Source of the DNA: Planctomycetota bacterium
GTDB taxonomy: Bacteria; Planctomycetota; UBA1135
Direction of reading: 5' to 3'
NCBI GenBank assembly: GCA_024229395.1
Contig: JAAESM010000004.1
Span: 62,001-126,000, forward strand
DNA length: 64,000 bases
In this document: piece by piece, positions 17,928 to 26,053 of the stretch
Layout of the letters: every line of letters starts with the position of its first letter
How positions within the stretch are numbered: position 1 is the stretch's first letter
Notes under the pieces: generated by a model
The model's input: the letters and a program-made list of their open reading frames with translations, nothing else
Told to the model about the DNA's origin: nothing
Databases searched by the model: none
Made by a program: the position numbers and the translations under genes

Positions 17928-18472
17928 ATGAAATTGATTCTTGCTTTTTGTTTGGTTCCAGCTCTGGCTTCCAATGCCCCTGCCAGTTCCTATCAGAAGA
18001 CTTCTCATCCGGAGTTCCACCCACAGGCTGGACGCACGTTCAGTTGAATGCAGGAAAGCGAGGCTGGATTGCCGATGGCGCAGGTCGCGCTTGGCACGAA
18101 GACGAAGCAGGGGGTGGAACCTCTGACAACACCTTGGTTAGCCCAGTCTTCGATCTGACTCCTGCCTCTGGCACACCTTGACCTCTCGTTAGTGGTGGTG
18201 TTGCCACGATTAGTGTAACGGGCGCTACCGAAAACGGTAACGTGCTGCTCGGCTACAGCTGGGTCGGTGCTGGTCCAACCCAAACTCGCTTTGGCTCCTT
18301 GGATCTTTCCATGCATATCCACAGCCTGCCTGCCCAAACTGCAGATGCAGCTGGTGACATTACGATCACCGCTGGAGTCGTTGTCCGCGTCGCAAGCCAT
18401 ACCCTGTATGGTCAAGCCGTCGACGTGACCTCTGGTGAGATCAGTAACGCGATCGCCGAGCCTATTCTCTAA
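17928..18472 (+). pseudogene. Decayed tandem copy of the secreted jelly-roll-like protein
   Basis: The stretch is a shortened homologue of the gene immediately upstream. An ATG at 17928 starts a plausible signal peptide (MKLILAFCLVPALAS), but the mature region (LSEDFSSGVPPTGWTHVQLN) is in a different frame, so a frameshift lies near 17970-17985. In that second frame, FDLTPASGTP ends at a TGA (18179-18181). The frame then resumes past the stop with homology to the C-terminal domain (VATISVTGATENGNVLLGYS) and ends at 18472. About 110 residues present in the intact copy between SGT and the C-terminal domain are missing. Frameshift, stop and deletion together make a functional product unlikely. 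Confidence 0.82.
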
Positions 18473-19289
18473 GGAGATCGGCCGCTAGTTCGCGGAACAA
18501 AGCAAAGCTGGCAGTCGCTTCGGCACTGCCAGCTTTGTGCAATTTCATTAGGGCTTTCCAGCTATCCGGCGCCAGCTCTGGGGCCAGAGATGCTCGTTGC
18601 TGAAGAGATGTCATGGTCTGGTCCAAAGCAGTAGCCTGTTCGACCTGCTTGTCCCAAGCCGCATTCGGTTCGAAGTCTGTGGGTTCTTGCTGATGACGCT
18701 GCAACAGCTCCTGGACCGAAAGCAACAGGACTCGCTTGGGTAGCTCATAACGTCCTTTCCGTGGCCAGTTCGCCATGATCGAAATTTCGTCGGCCGCGGT
18801 ACCAGCCAGGAACATCATGCGTGCCATCGGCCAAGCGCTAAGACAGTCAGCATCCAGCAAACGCGCCACGGCTGCAGCGCGCACAGGCAGGCTGCGACGC
18901 TGGTCCTGAGCAATCCATGCGATTATCGGCAAGGCGCTAGGGTTGGGCGTGTTGGGGGCCAGGAGGCACGCCATCACGCGCGCCTGATCGAAGTCCAGTG
19001 CGGCACGTCGCCACAGAGCGCGGCCAAGGGTGGATTGGCTATCAGCACCAGCTGCCAACACCGCAGCAAGCCTGACCTCGGCATCGTTGCCATCGTTGAT
19101 CAACAGGGCCAAGGCGGCCTCATGCGCCCCACCTTGCGGTAACCATTGTGCGCGCTCCTCAGCACTCCAACTATCCTTGGTCGCCAAGGTTTGTACTGAT
19201 TGTTGGTAGGTCAGGTCCGGTTCACCGGTACCTTCCAGCGGTGCAGGAACCAGGCTGATGATTTGCAAGAGTAGTGCGGCAATCACCAA
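18462..19289 (-). CDS. Unrecognised exported helical protein
   Basis: A 275-residue protein of unknown family. The N-terminus is hydrophobic (MVIAALLLQIISLVPAPLEG), consistent with a signal peptide. The rest is Ala/Leu-rich and alpha-helical, with repeated patterns such as VRLAAVLAAGADS and VRAAAVARLLDAD that resemble HEAT-type repeats. The start is TTG (19289) or the adjoining GTG (19286). It overlaps the end of the pseudogene tail to tail and is divergent from the next gene with about 50 nt between starts. It may be related to the protein at 20568-21974. Confidence 0.7.
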   Translation of the reverse strand: MVIAALLLQIISLVPAPLEGTGEPDLTYQQSVQTLATKDSWSAEERAQWLPQGGAHEAALALLINDGNDAEVRLAAVLAAGADSQSTLGRALWRRAALDFDQARVMACLLAPNTPNPSALPIIAWIAQDQRRSLPVRAAAVARLLDADCLSAWPMARMMFLAGTAADEISIMANWPRKGRYELPKRVLLLSVQELLQRHQQEPTDFEPNAAWDKQVEQATALDQTMTSLQQRASLAPELAPDSWKALMKLHKAGSAEATASFALFRELAADLLRE

Positions 19290-19340
19290 GGCAGTCTAAC
19301 TGCGCGTGTCTGCATCACACCGCCGACGTCATCCTGGCAA

Positions 19341-20528
19341 ATGATTTGTACTGCACTTGCACTACTTCTGATGCAGGGCGTTGCACCACCCATGCACGCC
19401 ATTGCCTCAACCACTTCTGATTCGCGTTTACCGCAAGACAGCATCTGCCGCGATGAGGCGCTGCTACGTCGCGATGTCAATGATCAATGGCCGCGCGTCC
19501 ACACCAGCCAACACGCGTGGATGAGTTTCGTCGGCGATCTTGATGCCGATGGTCTGTTCGATTATCCAGCTGGCATCGATGCAGTCTCCTTGTCCACAGC
19601 TGGCCTTAGCCACGCACCGACTTTGCTGGATTGTTGGTTCTCGAGTGATCGTGATTTCAATGGATTCAAGGATGGCGACATCCTCAAAATCTCTGCGCTT
19701 GGTGGCGTGGAAGTCGTTCATACCGAAGGCGAACTTGATGCTCTGTTGCAACCGACTTCCGGCAACGTTGACATTGATGCCTTAGCGTTCTTGGGTTCAA
19801 GCATCTTGCGTTTGTCTTTTGCCAATAACCTTAGTGGTACGATATTGGGAAACATCTTGGATGGTGCGATTCTGGAATGGGATACCAGCGCGAACACCAT
19901 CGTGATGATTGCCAGCGAAGCGGATGTCCAGCAATGGGTCGATCAAGCTGTTGTAGGTGCTTCGTCAATCGGTGACCTGAAATCGTTGACTATGCTTCCT
20001 GGAACAACAGCAATGGCTTTCACGGTGCAAGCGCCTACTTCGGATGATGCAAGTGTCTACACCAATGATGGTGGAGGCAAAATGGTTACAGGTTGGCAAG
20101 AGGCTGATTGGCAATTTCAGCAGAGCACCGAACTAGATGCGCTGTGCTTTGTGTCTGGCGAATTCGAGCAACCAGTAGTCTTGTCCACTGATGTGGCTTA
20201 TGTCCAACAGGGTGAAGCGGTCAAACTGCGCATGCGTCATGCAGAGCCTGGCCACCAGCTTGCTGGGATTGCGGGTAAGGCTTTCCATCTGCAACCACAT
20301 TGGCGTGGGCAGTCAGGCTTGGCAGTGGTGGATCCATTGCTTGGGCCTTCACGTTCTTGGCCAGCAGCGAGCCAGATGGACATTTTTGCCGATTCTTCGG
20401 GGGCTGCTGGTTATGTGGCGGTCATGCCCAATCTCCCGGTTGGCGTGTCTTCTGTGAACATCTGGTTGCAGGCCTTGGATTTGGACGGCCATGGCTGGAG
20501 CAGTCCTGTCGTATTGCGGTTGGAGTAA
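19341..20528 (+). CDS. Unrecognised exported protein with Asp-rich calcium-like loops
   Basis: A 395-residue protein. Residues 1-22 look like a signal peptide (MICTALALLLMQGVAPPMHA). Two Asp-rich stretches, DLDADGLFDYP (about 66) and DRDFNGFKDGD (about 102), resemble dockerin/thrombospondin type-3 calcium-binding loops. The remainder is rich in beta pattern without a known catalytic motif. The C-terminus (VSSVNIWLQALDLDGHGWSS) resembles the C-terminal segments of other exported proteins. It lies 39 nt before the next gene and may share its transcript. Function unknown. Confidence 0.72.
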   Translation: MICTALALLLMQGVAPPMHAIASTTSDSRLPQDSICRDEALLRRDVNDQWPRVHTSQHAWMSFVGDLDADGLFDYPAGIDAVSLSTAGLSHAPTLLDCWFSSDRDFNGFKDGDILKISALGGVEVVHTEGELDALLQPTSGNVDIDALAFLGSSILRLSFANNLSGTILGNILDGAILEWDTSANTIVMIASEADVQQWVDQAVVGASSIGDLKSLTMLPGTTAMAFTVQAPTSDDASVYTNDGGGKMVTGWQEADWQFQQSTELDALCFVSGEFEQPVVLSTDVAYVQQGEAVKLRMRHAEPGHQLAGIAGKAFHLQPHWRGQSGLAVVDPLLGPSRSWPAASQMDIFADSSGAAGYVAVMPNLPVGVSSVNIWLQALDLDGHGWSSPVVLRLE

Positions 20529-20567
20529 TCCACACCGCGTCGGTTATGCTGGGCGGGAGGAATCACA

Positions 20568-21974
20568 ATGCTTCTTTCCGCCCTTATTCTGCTCTGTGCT
20601 TGTGTCGCACAGGAACCTAGTGACCAACTGCAACGTGCTCTGGTTTCTGAAGAAGCCGATGAACGCTACGCAGCCGCCATGGAATTAGCCACTGGCGACG
20701 CCAAAGCGGAGAAGTGGCTGTTGCGCCATGCGGGTAAAGGCACTCCGGAAGAGCGTCGGACTCTGCTGCTGGCTGCCGCATTGATGGGGACCGAAGATTC
20801 CCTTGAGTTGGTTGAGAAAGCTGCCAAAAAAGGGCGCAAGCCAACACCGGAGCGTGCCTTCGCGTTGGTGCTTTACGGATCGATGCATCCAGAGGCAGGG
20901 CTCAACGCCAAGAAGGATTGGGCACGAGCTGGCACTGACTTCGAGCGCGGTTGTCTGTTGGCGGGTTTGTTGGCGCAACCGCAGCGCCTTGCCGATCCAG
21001 ATTGGCAGAAGATGATCAGCAAGAAGAAGGCTCCGGGGCTGCAAGAGATTTTCGACAACGGCGCAATGTTGCGTGGCGAGAAGTGGTCGGATGCCCCGCG
21101 TAACCCTTCCTCCCTGGGGGCACGGTTGTTGTCTACCCATATGCCTGGAGTGACCGGCGTCAGCCCTGAGCTAGCAACGGTCCGTAGTGACTCGGTCATG
21201 CCATCCCTGTGGAGTGTGGGTGCGCGCCACTCACCGCCGCGCAAGACCGAGGACCTGATCGGTCAAGCTCTAGTCGATGGTCGTGTTGCTTTGGTTCTTA
21301 GCATGTACGAAGTCGAAGAATCAAAGCGACAGGCTTTGTTCGATCACTTCCGCACGCGCACGGTCGGTTCCCTGGAGTCTGCTTGGTTGTGGGGGGCTGC
21401 AGGTGATCTTGGCCTGACTCTGCCGAAGCCTAATGGCGACAAGCTCCAAGATTGCGTGGTTGCCGGCATCCTGCGACTTGGCCTGCTAGATTTCGATCGA
21501 GCCCAAGCCGCAGCCGATCCTTATCTTCCAGCCGCCCGCAAGGCATTCGGCAGCAACCTATCAATGAAGCGCCGTTTGCCGGCCGCCATTCTATTGGCCT
21601 TCGGTGCGGAAGACGTCGACAAGACTTCCTTGAAGTCTGCATTCTTGGCCGCGTCCGGCAGTGACCGACAAATCCTGCAGCCCATTTGGAAATTCGCCAA
21701 TCGTTCTCTCGGTGCTGTGCGCCAGAACTGGCTGAAGTCCTGGAGTCGCGACCTGGGTGCCGGTTGGATCGGATTCCTCGACAAGGAAGGTCCGCGTTGG
21801 ATCGCTTATCAGTTGGTCGGTGGCACAGTGGCGGCGGAAGGGCGCGAAGAGATTGCCACGCCATACCCAGAACTACAGTTGGTGCCTAAGGACTATGCCG
21901 GTGATCACTTGCTATACCGCGATCTCGCAGTCCTGTTGTTGGACGGCGTTTATCGCTGGGGTCTAAAGCAGTGA
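20568..21974 (+). CDS. Unrecognised exported HEAT-like repeat protein
   Basis: A 468-residue protein with a short signal peptide (MLLSALILLCACVAQEP; the Cys could be lipidated). The first half is a run of helical pairs with HEAT-like patterns (DERYAAAMELATGD, ERRTLLLAAALMGTEDS). The second half shows no known domain. The ATG at 20568 is supported by a good Shine-Dalgarno (GGAGGAA about 8 nt upstream), unusual in this window. Its end overlaps the convergent nucleotidyltransferase gene by 12 nt. The pattern RAGTDFERGCLLAGLLA recalls RAALDFDQARVMACLLA in the protein at 18462-19289, suggesting distant paralogy. Confidence 0.75.
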   Translation: MLLSALILLCACVAQEPSDQLQRALVSEEADERYAAAMELATGDAKAEKWLLRHAGKGTPEERRTLLLAAALMGTEDSLELVEKAAKKGRKPTPERAFALVLYGSMHPEAGLNAKKDWARAGTDFERGCLLAGLLAQPQRLADPDWQKMISKKKAPGLQEIFDNGAMLRGEKWSDAPRNPSSLGARLLSTHMPGVTGVSPELATVRSDSVMPSLWSVGARHSPPRKTEDLIGQALVDGRVALVLSMYEVEESKRQALFDHFRTRTVGSLESAWLWGAAGDLGLTLPKPNGDKLQDCVVAGILRLGLLDFDRAQAAADPYLPAARKAFGSNLSMKRRLPAAILLAFGAEDVDKTSLKSAFLAASGSDRQILQPIWKFANRSLGAVRQNWLKSWSRDLGAGWIGFLDKEGPRWIAYQLVGGTVAAEGREEIATPYPELQLVPKDYAGDHLLYRDLAVLLLDGVYRWGLKQ

Positions 21975-22586
21975 TTCAAGAAGCTCGAGCTGTTCGCGTG
22001 TATCCACGTCCATGAACGGCCCGGGGTCCCCACGACGGATCACGTTCAACAGGCGATCACGATCACCGCGCACGATTTGGCGTAGTGGCTCGTTCGGGCC
22101 AAGTGCTGAAACTTCTGGTACGACATCGGCACCTAGCAACAAAGGATGTCCACCTTTGCCACCTGGAGTCATCAGCCGTGCTACCGCTTGTTGGGGATGA
22201 TCCAGTTGTCCCCACGCATGACGCAGTTGCAGAACGGCGTCGGCACTAAGCAGAGGGATATCGCAGGAATGGATCATGATGGCACGATCAGCAGCTAATG
22301 CTTCAAGCGCGCAATGGAGCGTGCCAGTGCGGCCAGCTTCAGGATGGGGGTTGCTGATCAGCACTTCCGCGTCGCAACCGCCTCGAGCGTCAATGATCGA
22401 CATCTGCTCTTCGCGCACCACCACCACCACTCGTTCGCAGCCACCTAACTGCATGGCTGAAACCAAACGAGGCAGCATCCAAATGCCTTGCAGTTCCAGC
22501 AGGGCTTTCGGTAAACCAAGACGCTTGCCGGCACCAGCGGCGAGCAGGATTCCATCGCAGGGTGGAGTGTTCGGTAGGGTGGACAT
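21963..22586 (-). CDS. MobA/MocA-like nucleotidyltransferase
   Basis: A 207-residue NTP transferase. The nucleotide-binding motif LAAGAGKRLGLPKA is at residues about 16-29; HSCDIPLLS is the metal-binding Asp region near 100; GGKGGHPLLLG and the C-terminal DVDTREQ are typical of molybdenum-cofactor cytidylyl-/guanylyl-transferases and relatives. The ATG at 22586 overlaps the stop of the cysteine-desulfurase-like gene by one base (TGATG), marking the start and tight coupling. A molybdopterin role is plausible but no other mo-cofactor gene is nearby; sugar nucleotidyl transfer is an alternative. Confidence 0.8.
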   Translation of the reverse strand: MSTLPNTPPCDGILLAAGAGKRLGLPKALLELQGIWMLPRLVSAMQLGGCERVVVVVREEQMSIIDARGGCDAEVLISNPHPEAGRTGTLHCALEALAADRAIMIHSCDIPLLSADAVLQLRHAWGQLDHPQQAVARLMTPGGKGGHPLLLGADVVPEVSALGPNEPLRQIVRGDRDRLLNVIRRGDPGPFMDVDTREQLELLESLL

Positions 22587-23725
22587 CAGGCGAGGGCCAC
22601 TAAGGCTTCTTCGAGGCTTTGCTGAACAACCAGGAAATCCTCTTCGCTGGCATTGAGTGGCGGGCTGAGTCGCAAGATGGAGTCCGTGACCTGTAGGGCG
22701 GGCAGGGCTAAGGCGGCGCACATCGAGCCGGCGCGCACCTTGATGCCAGACGACGCCAAGAACTCGGCGATCAACTCGGCAGGAATCGTTTGATGACGCA
22801 AAGCCAAGATTGGCAATCGGTGTTGCCATTCCAGGGGCTGTTGCGGAAGGACTTGCAGACCTTCCTGTTGCAGGCACCATTGTTCCAAGCCAGCCAGTTT
22901 GATGCGGATGGGATTTAAGTCTTGTGGATGGTCATGCAACCAAGCCAGAGCCGCGCCCATGCCATAGATGCCCGGGTAGTTGGAAGTGCCAGCCTCAAGA
23001 TGTGCGGGCATGGCGTCTGGCATTTCCAATTGCGAAGAGATCGTTCCGGTGCCGCCGAACAGGAAGGAACGTGGTTGTTGTTCGACACCTACGAATAGCA
23101 AGCCGATGCCGCGTGGTGCATGCAATCCCTTGTGCCCCGCAATCGAGGCATAAGCTACGCCCATGCCATCCAGGTCCAACTCCAAGACTCCACCGCCTTG
23201 CGCCAAATCCAAGATCACCGCAACACCGTATTCGCGCGCCAAGGCACATGCCTTTTGGTAAGGCTGAATGACTCCCAAAGTATTGCTGGCGATACTCATG
23301 GCTAGCACGGAATAGGCACCGCTGGCAAGTTCCTGCTCCAGCGCATCCAGATCTAGTTGCCCGGTGGGTAGGGAATCGACTGCTTGGAAGGAAATACCGC
23401 GACGACTCGCTGCAGCCAATGGCCGCAACAGAGAGTTGTGTTCAAACTGGGTGGTCAGAACCATGGCGTGATCGGGTACGCCGCAGTGGATCGCCACATT
23501 CAGGCCGTAGGTCGCGCCAGGGGTGAAGACCACGCGTTCGGGTGCCTGCAAACCGAACATGTGAGCTGCCATGGAACGCACTGCAAAGAAACGTTGTGCG
23601 GTTGATTCGCCACCGGTGCCGCGATCGCCAGGCAAGGCATGCAAACCTTCCAACATGGCGTCGGCCACCCCGGGTGCAGGGTCGGCACAGGTTGCGGCGC
23701 GGTTCCAGTTGAGGTTGGGAGTCAC
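22586..23725 (-). CDS. Class V PLP aminotransferase, cysteine desulfurase-like
   Basis: A 379-residue fold-type I PLP enzyme. Key signatures are TPGATYGLN, EHNSLLRPL, DLAQGGGVLELDL and the PLP-lysine segment SIAGHKGLHAPRG. Near the C-terminus, KVRAGSMCAALAL aligns with the active-site Cys loop (RxGxxC) of SufS-type desulfurases, so a persulfide-forming activity on cysteine or selenocysteine is likely. The start is GTG at 23725, 9 nt after the stop of the ThiF-like gene. Between an E1-like activating enzyme and a MobA-like enzyme, it probably supplies sulfur for a cofactor; inference from context. Confidence 0.82.
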   Translation of the reverse strand: MTPNLNWNRAATCADPAPGVADAMLEGLHALPGDRGTGGESTAQRFFAVRSMAAHMFGLQAPERVVFTPGATYGLNVAIHCGVPDHAMVLTTQFEHNSLLRPLAAASRRGISFQAVDSLPTGQLDLDALEQELASGAYSVLAMSIASNTLGVIQPYQKACALAREYGVAVILDLAQGGGVLELDLDGMGVAYASIAGHKGLHAPRGIGLLFVGVEQQPRSFLFGGTGTISSQLEMPDAMPAHLEAGTSNYPGIYGMGAALAWLHDHPQDLNPIRIKLAGLEQWCLQQEGLQVLPQQPLEWQHRLPILALRHQTIPAELIAEFLASSGIKVRAGSMCAALALPALQVTDSILRLSPPLNASEEDFLVVQQSLEEALVALA

Positions 23726-23734
23726 AAGCGCAGT

Positions 23735-24754
23735 TTAAGCGCCGATGGTCTCGGCCACCACTGCGCGAGCACGGGCAATGTCGCCGGTGCCACGGACTAG
23801 GGCGCGACCATCCATGAACAGCAGGATGTCGAGCTCTTGAGTGCGGAAACGCAAGAAGCGCGAACTACACTGTAAATCGGTCACGGTGCCATCCAGCTTG
23901 TTGGCCATTGCAGCGAGATCGACTTGTTGGTTGCCTGCCGGCAGTTGTACCGCATCGCCGGAACAGACCACTTGCGCATCGACACTGCCATGTTGTCCGC
24001 TGAGCCACTCGTAATTTGAATCCACACAGCAGGGGCAGGCATCATCTTTGGCAGCATGGATGAACTGCATTTGACCGGTCCAAACATCCAAATAGCGATA
24101 GCCGCTGGCAACTTCTTCACTCTGCCCCGAGGCGATCTTCAAAGCTTCGGCAGCAGCCCAGCCAGCGATCACCGACACAGCCGGACCGAGCACGCCGGCA
24201 GAACGGCAAGTTGGTGTGGTGGTGGCGTCAGGAGGTTGCGGCCAGGTGCACCGCAGACAGGGTCCACCGGGCACGATGGTTCCGAGCATGCCGTGGGTGC
24301 TGACCACGCCGGCATAGACATAGGCCTTGGCTTCACGCACTGCAAAGTCATTGAGTAGATAACGCGTGGCGAAGTTATCGGTGCCATCGACGATCAGCGA
24401 AGCATCGGCAAGAAGCTCCTGGATGTTGGCGGCGGTGATATCCACCGGCAAGGTGACCAAATCGATTTCAGAGTTCACCGCAGCTAAGCGTTCTGCAGCA
24501 GCTTCGGCTTTGGGCCGAAGGGCGGTGGCGTCGGCCTCGGTGTAAAGGACCTGGCGTTGCAGGTTCGACATTTCCACCACATCGCGGTCGACCAGCAACA
24601 GCTTTCCAACTCCGGCACGGGCCAACAGGTCAGCGCTGACCGAACCTAGGGCACCCACGCCAATCACCGCAACGGTGGCCGCGCCGATGGCTTCTTGTCC
24701 ATCCGGGCCAATCTGCGCCAAACGTTGTTGGCGGGAGTAGCGCGATTCGCTCAT
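23735..24754 (-). CDS. ThiF/MoeB-family E1-like activating enzyme
   Basis: A 339-residue adenylyltransferase. The Rossmann motif GVGALGSVSADLLARAG (about 29-45), the ATP-binding DRDVVEMSNLQRQ, the zinc pairs CLRC and CPCC, and TPTCRSAGVLGPAVS with the conserved Cys are all present. The C-terminal part (about 265-339) is the short domain often found in bacterial MoeB/ThiF proteins (LFMDGRALVRGTGD). The family adenylates the C-terminal Gly of sulfur-carrier proteins (ThiS, MoaD). ATG 24754 (MSESRYSRQQRL) is chosen; an upstream in-frame extension would read through the tRNA-Leu gene. Confidence 0.86.
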   Translation of the reverse strand: MSESRYSRQQRLAQIGPDGQEAIGAATVAVIGVGALGSVSADLLARAGVGKLLLVDRDVVEMSNLQRQVLYTEADATALRPKAEAAAERLAAVNSEIDLVTLPVDITAANIQELLADASLIVDGTDNFATRYLLNDFAVREAKAYVYAGVVSTHGMLGTIVPGGPCLRCTWPQPPDATTTPTCRSAGVLGPAVSVIAGWAAAEALKIASGQSEEVASGYRYLDVWTGQMQFIHAAKDDACPCCVDSNYEWLSGQHGSVDAQVVCSGDAVQLPAGNQQVDLAAMANKLDGTVTDLQCSSRFLRFRTQELDILLFMDGRALVRGTGDIARARAVVAETIGA

Positions 24755-24765
24755 AGGCGGGGGGG

Positions 24766-24850
24766 TGGTGCGAGAGGGGGGACTTGAACCCCCACGTCCT
24801 AAGACACTAGATCCTAAATCTAGCGCGTCTGCCAATTCCGCCACTCTCGC
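24766..24850 (-). tRNA. tRNA-Leu(TAG)
   Basis: A class II tRNA on the minus strand. The acceptor stem GCGAGAG pairs with CTCTCGC, followed by discriminator A and an encoded CCA (24766-24768). The anticodon stem CTAGA/TCTAG encloses loop TTTAGGA, anticodon TAG, reading CUA leucine. A variable arm and the T-arm GGTTCAAGTCC are present. Confidence 0.95.
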
Positions 24851-24856
24851 AAGCGC

Positions 24857-24934
24857 TGGGGTGGATAACGGGACTCGAACCCGCGACCTTCGGTACCACA
24901 AACCGATGCTCTAACCAACTGAGCTACATCCACC
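24857..24934 (-). tRNA. tRNA-His(GTG)
   Basis: The acceptor GTGGATG pairs with TATCCAC, C73 and an encoded CCA (24857-24859). A G at the -1 position (24934), the identity mark of tRNA-His, precedes it. The anticodon loop TTGTGGT gives GTG, and the T-arm GGGTTCGAGTCCC is canonical. Only 6 nt separate it from tRNA-Leu, so both probably come from one transcript. Confidence 0.95.
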
Positions 24935-24982
24935 ATTCAGCGAGCCGCAAAGTTTACAGTTCCCGGCGCAGCTTGAAAAGCC

Positions 24983-25888
24983 TTAGCCGACCAAGATTTC
25001 GTCGCCGTTAGCCAGTACGTAGGCCTTAAACAGCTCTGAAAGCCGTGTCGTGACCGGGCCAGCCTTCTGCTCGCCAATGGAGCGGCCGTCGATTTCGGTC
25101 ACCGAAGCCAGTTCGCCCATGGTGCCGGTACAGAAGACTTCGTCGGCGAAGAAGAACTCGGTACGCGACAAGTCGGCCTCCACGGCCTTGATCTCATTGG
25201 CCGCACAAATTTCCAGCACCGTTTCTCGGGTGACGCCTTCGGGGCAAGCCTTGGTGAATGGGGTCCAGACCACACCATCCTTGACCATGAAGATATGGGT
25301 GGCGTTGGTCTCGGCGATGAAGCCGTGTTGGTCCAACATCAGCGCGTCGTCGGCGCCGTAGGCATTGGCTTCGATCTTGGCCAGGATCGACTGGATGAGA
25401 TTGCTGTGGTGGATCTTTGGATCCATCATGTCCGGTGCGAAGCGACGCACGCTGCTGGTCACCAAACTCAATCCGGCCTTGTCATAGACCGGTGCTTTCC
25501 ATTCTGCCAACACGATCAAGGTTGGACCATCTTGATTGAGCCTTGGATCCATGCCCGAGGTGATCTTGCGGCCACGGGTCAGGGTCAGGCGCAGGTGACA
25601 GCCATCCTTCATGCCATTCGCTTCCAGGGTGCGCCGAATCTCTTCGCTCATCTTTTCCTTGCTGGGCACCTCCTTGAAGTCCAGAGCCTTGGCGGACTTG
25701 AGTAGACGATCAAGGTGGCGATCCAACTTGAAAATGCGACCGTCGTAAAGACGCAGGCCTTCCCACACGGCGTCGCCACCTTGCACAGCCGAATCGAAAG
25801 GGCTGATCCCTGCAACATCGCGGTGGAGAAGTTCGCCGTTGATGTTGATCAAGAGGTTGCGGTTGCGTTCGTCGAAACTTTGGAGCAT
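24983..25888 (-). CDS. ilvE: Branched-chain amino acid aminotransferase-like, class IV
   Basis: A 301-residue fold-type IV PLP enzyme. EGLRLYDGRIFKLDRHLDRL is the conserved N-terminal segment; MDPKIHHSNLIQSILAKIEA carries the PLP lysine (first Lys) and the Glu partner further on; FIAETNATHIF and FCTGTMGEL bind the cofactor phosphate. IlvE catalyses the last step of Val, Leu and Ile synthesis. D-alanine aminotransferase and aminodeoxychorismate lyase share the fold, so the substrate is likely but not certain. It lies between tRNA-Arg upstream and tRNA-His downstream on the same strand. Confidence 0.82.
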   Translation of the reverse strand: MLQSFDERNRNLLININGELLHRDVAGISPFDSAVQGGDAVWEGLRLYDGRIFKLDRHLDRLLKSAKALDFKEVPSKEKMSEEIRRTLEANGMKDGCHLRLTLTRGRKITSGMDPRLNQDGPTLIVLAEWKAPVYDKAGLSLVTSSVRRFAPDMMDPKIHHSNLIQSILAKIEANAYGADDALMLDQHGFIAETNATHIFMVKDGVVWTPFTKACPEGVTRETVLEICAANEIKAVEADLSRTEFFFADEVFCTGTMGELASVTEIDGRSIGEQKAGPVTTRLSELFKAYVLANGDEILVG

Positions 25889-25910
25889 GATGTGAGAAAG
25901 GATTTTGGAA

Positions 25911-25987
25911 TGGCGCGCCCGGGAGGATTCGAACCCCCGACCGCCGCATTAGAAGTGCGATGCTCTATCCAGCTGAGCTACGGGCGC
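25911..25987 (-). tRNA. tRNA-Arg(TCT)
   Basis: A 77-nt cloverleaf. The acceptor GCGCCCG pairs with CGGGCGC, discriminator G and encoded CCA (25911-25913). The D-arm AGCTCAGCTGGATAGAGC, anticodon loop CTTCTAA (anticodon TCT, reading AGA arginine) and T-arm GGGTTCGAATCC are canonical. Its 3' end is about 22 nt upstream of the ilvE start. Confidence 0.95.
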
Positions 25988-26053
25988 GTGCGGCAGGAAG
26001 TCTAGCGCCGGGGGCCACAGTTGGCGACCTCAGTCTTGTTAGACTCGAAAGTG

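Noticed and set aside
18179-18181. In-frame TGA as selenocysteine in the degraded secreted protein copy
   Set aside because: The intact copy has no Cys at that point, no SECIS-like hairpin follows, and a frameshift and large deletion also exist, so the stop is part of gene decay.
17928-18181. Programmed frameshift joining the signal peptide to the mature region
   Set aside because: No slippery heptamer or downstream structure is seen, and additional lesions lie downstream.
24755-24901. N-terminal extension of the ThiF-like protein
   Set aside because: The added residues are the translation of the tRNA-Leu and part of tRNA-His; the homologous protein begins at MSESRYSRQQRL.
25715-26005. Plus-strand frame across the tRNA-Arg gene
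   Set aside because: It contains the well-known spurious translation of a tRNA-Arg (GGFEPPTAALEV) and opposes ilvE.
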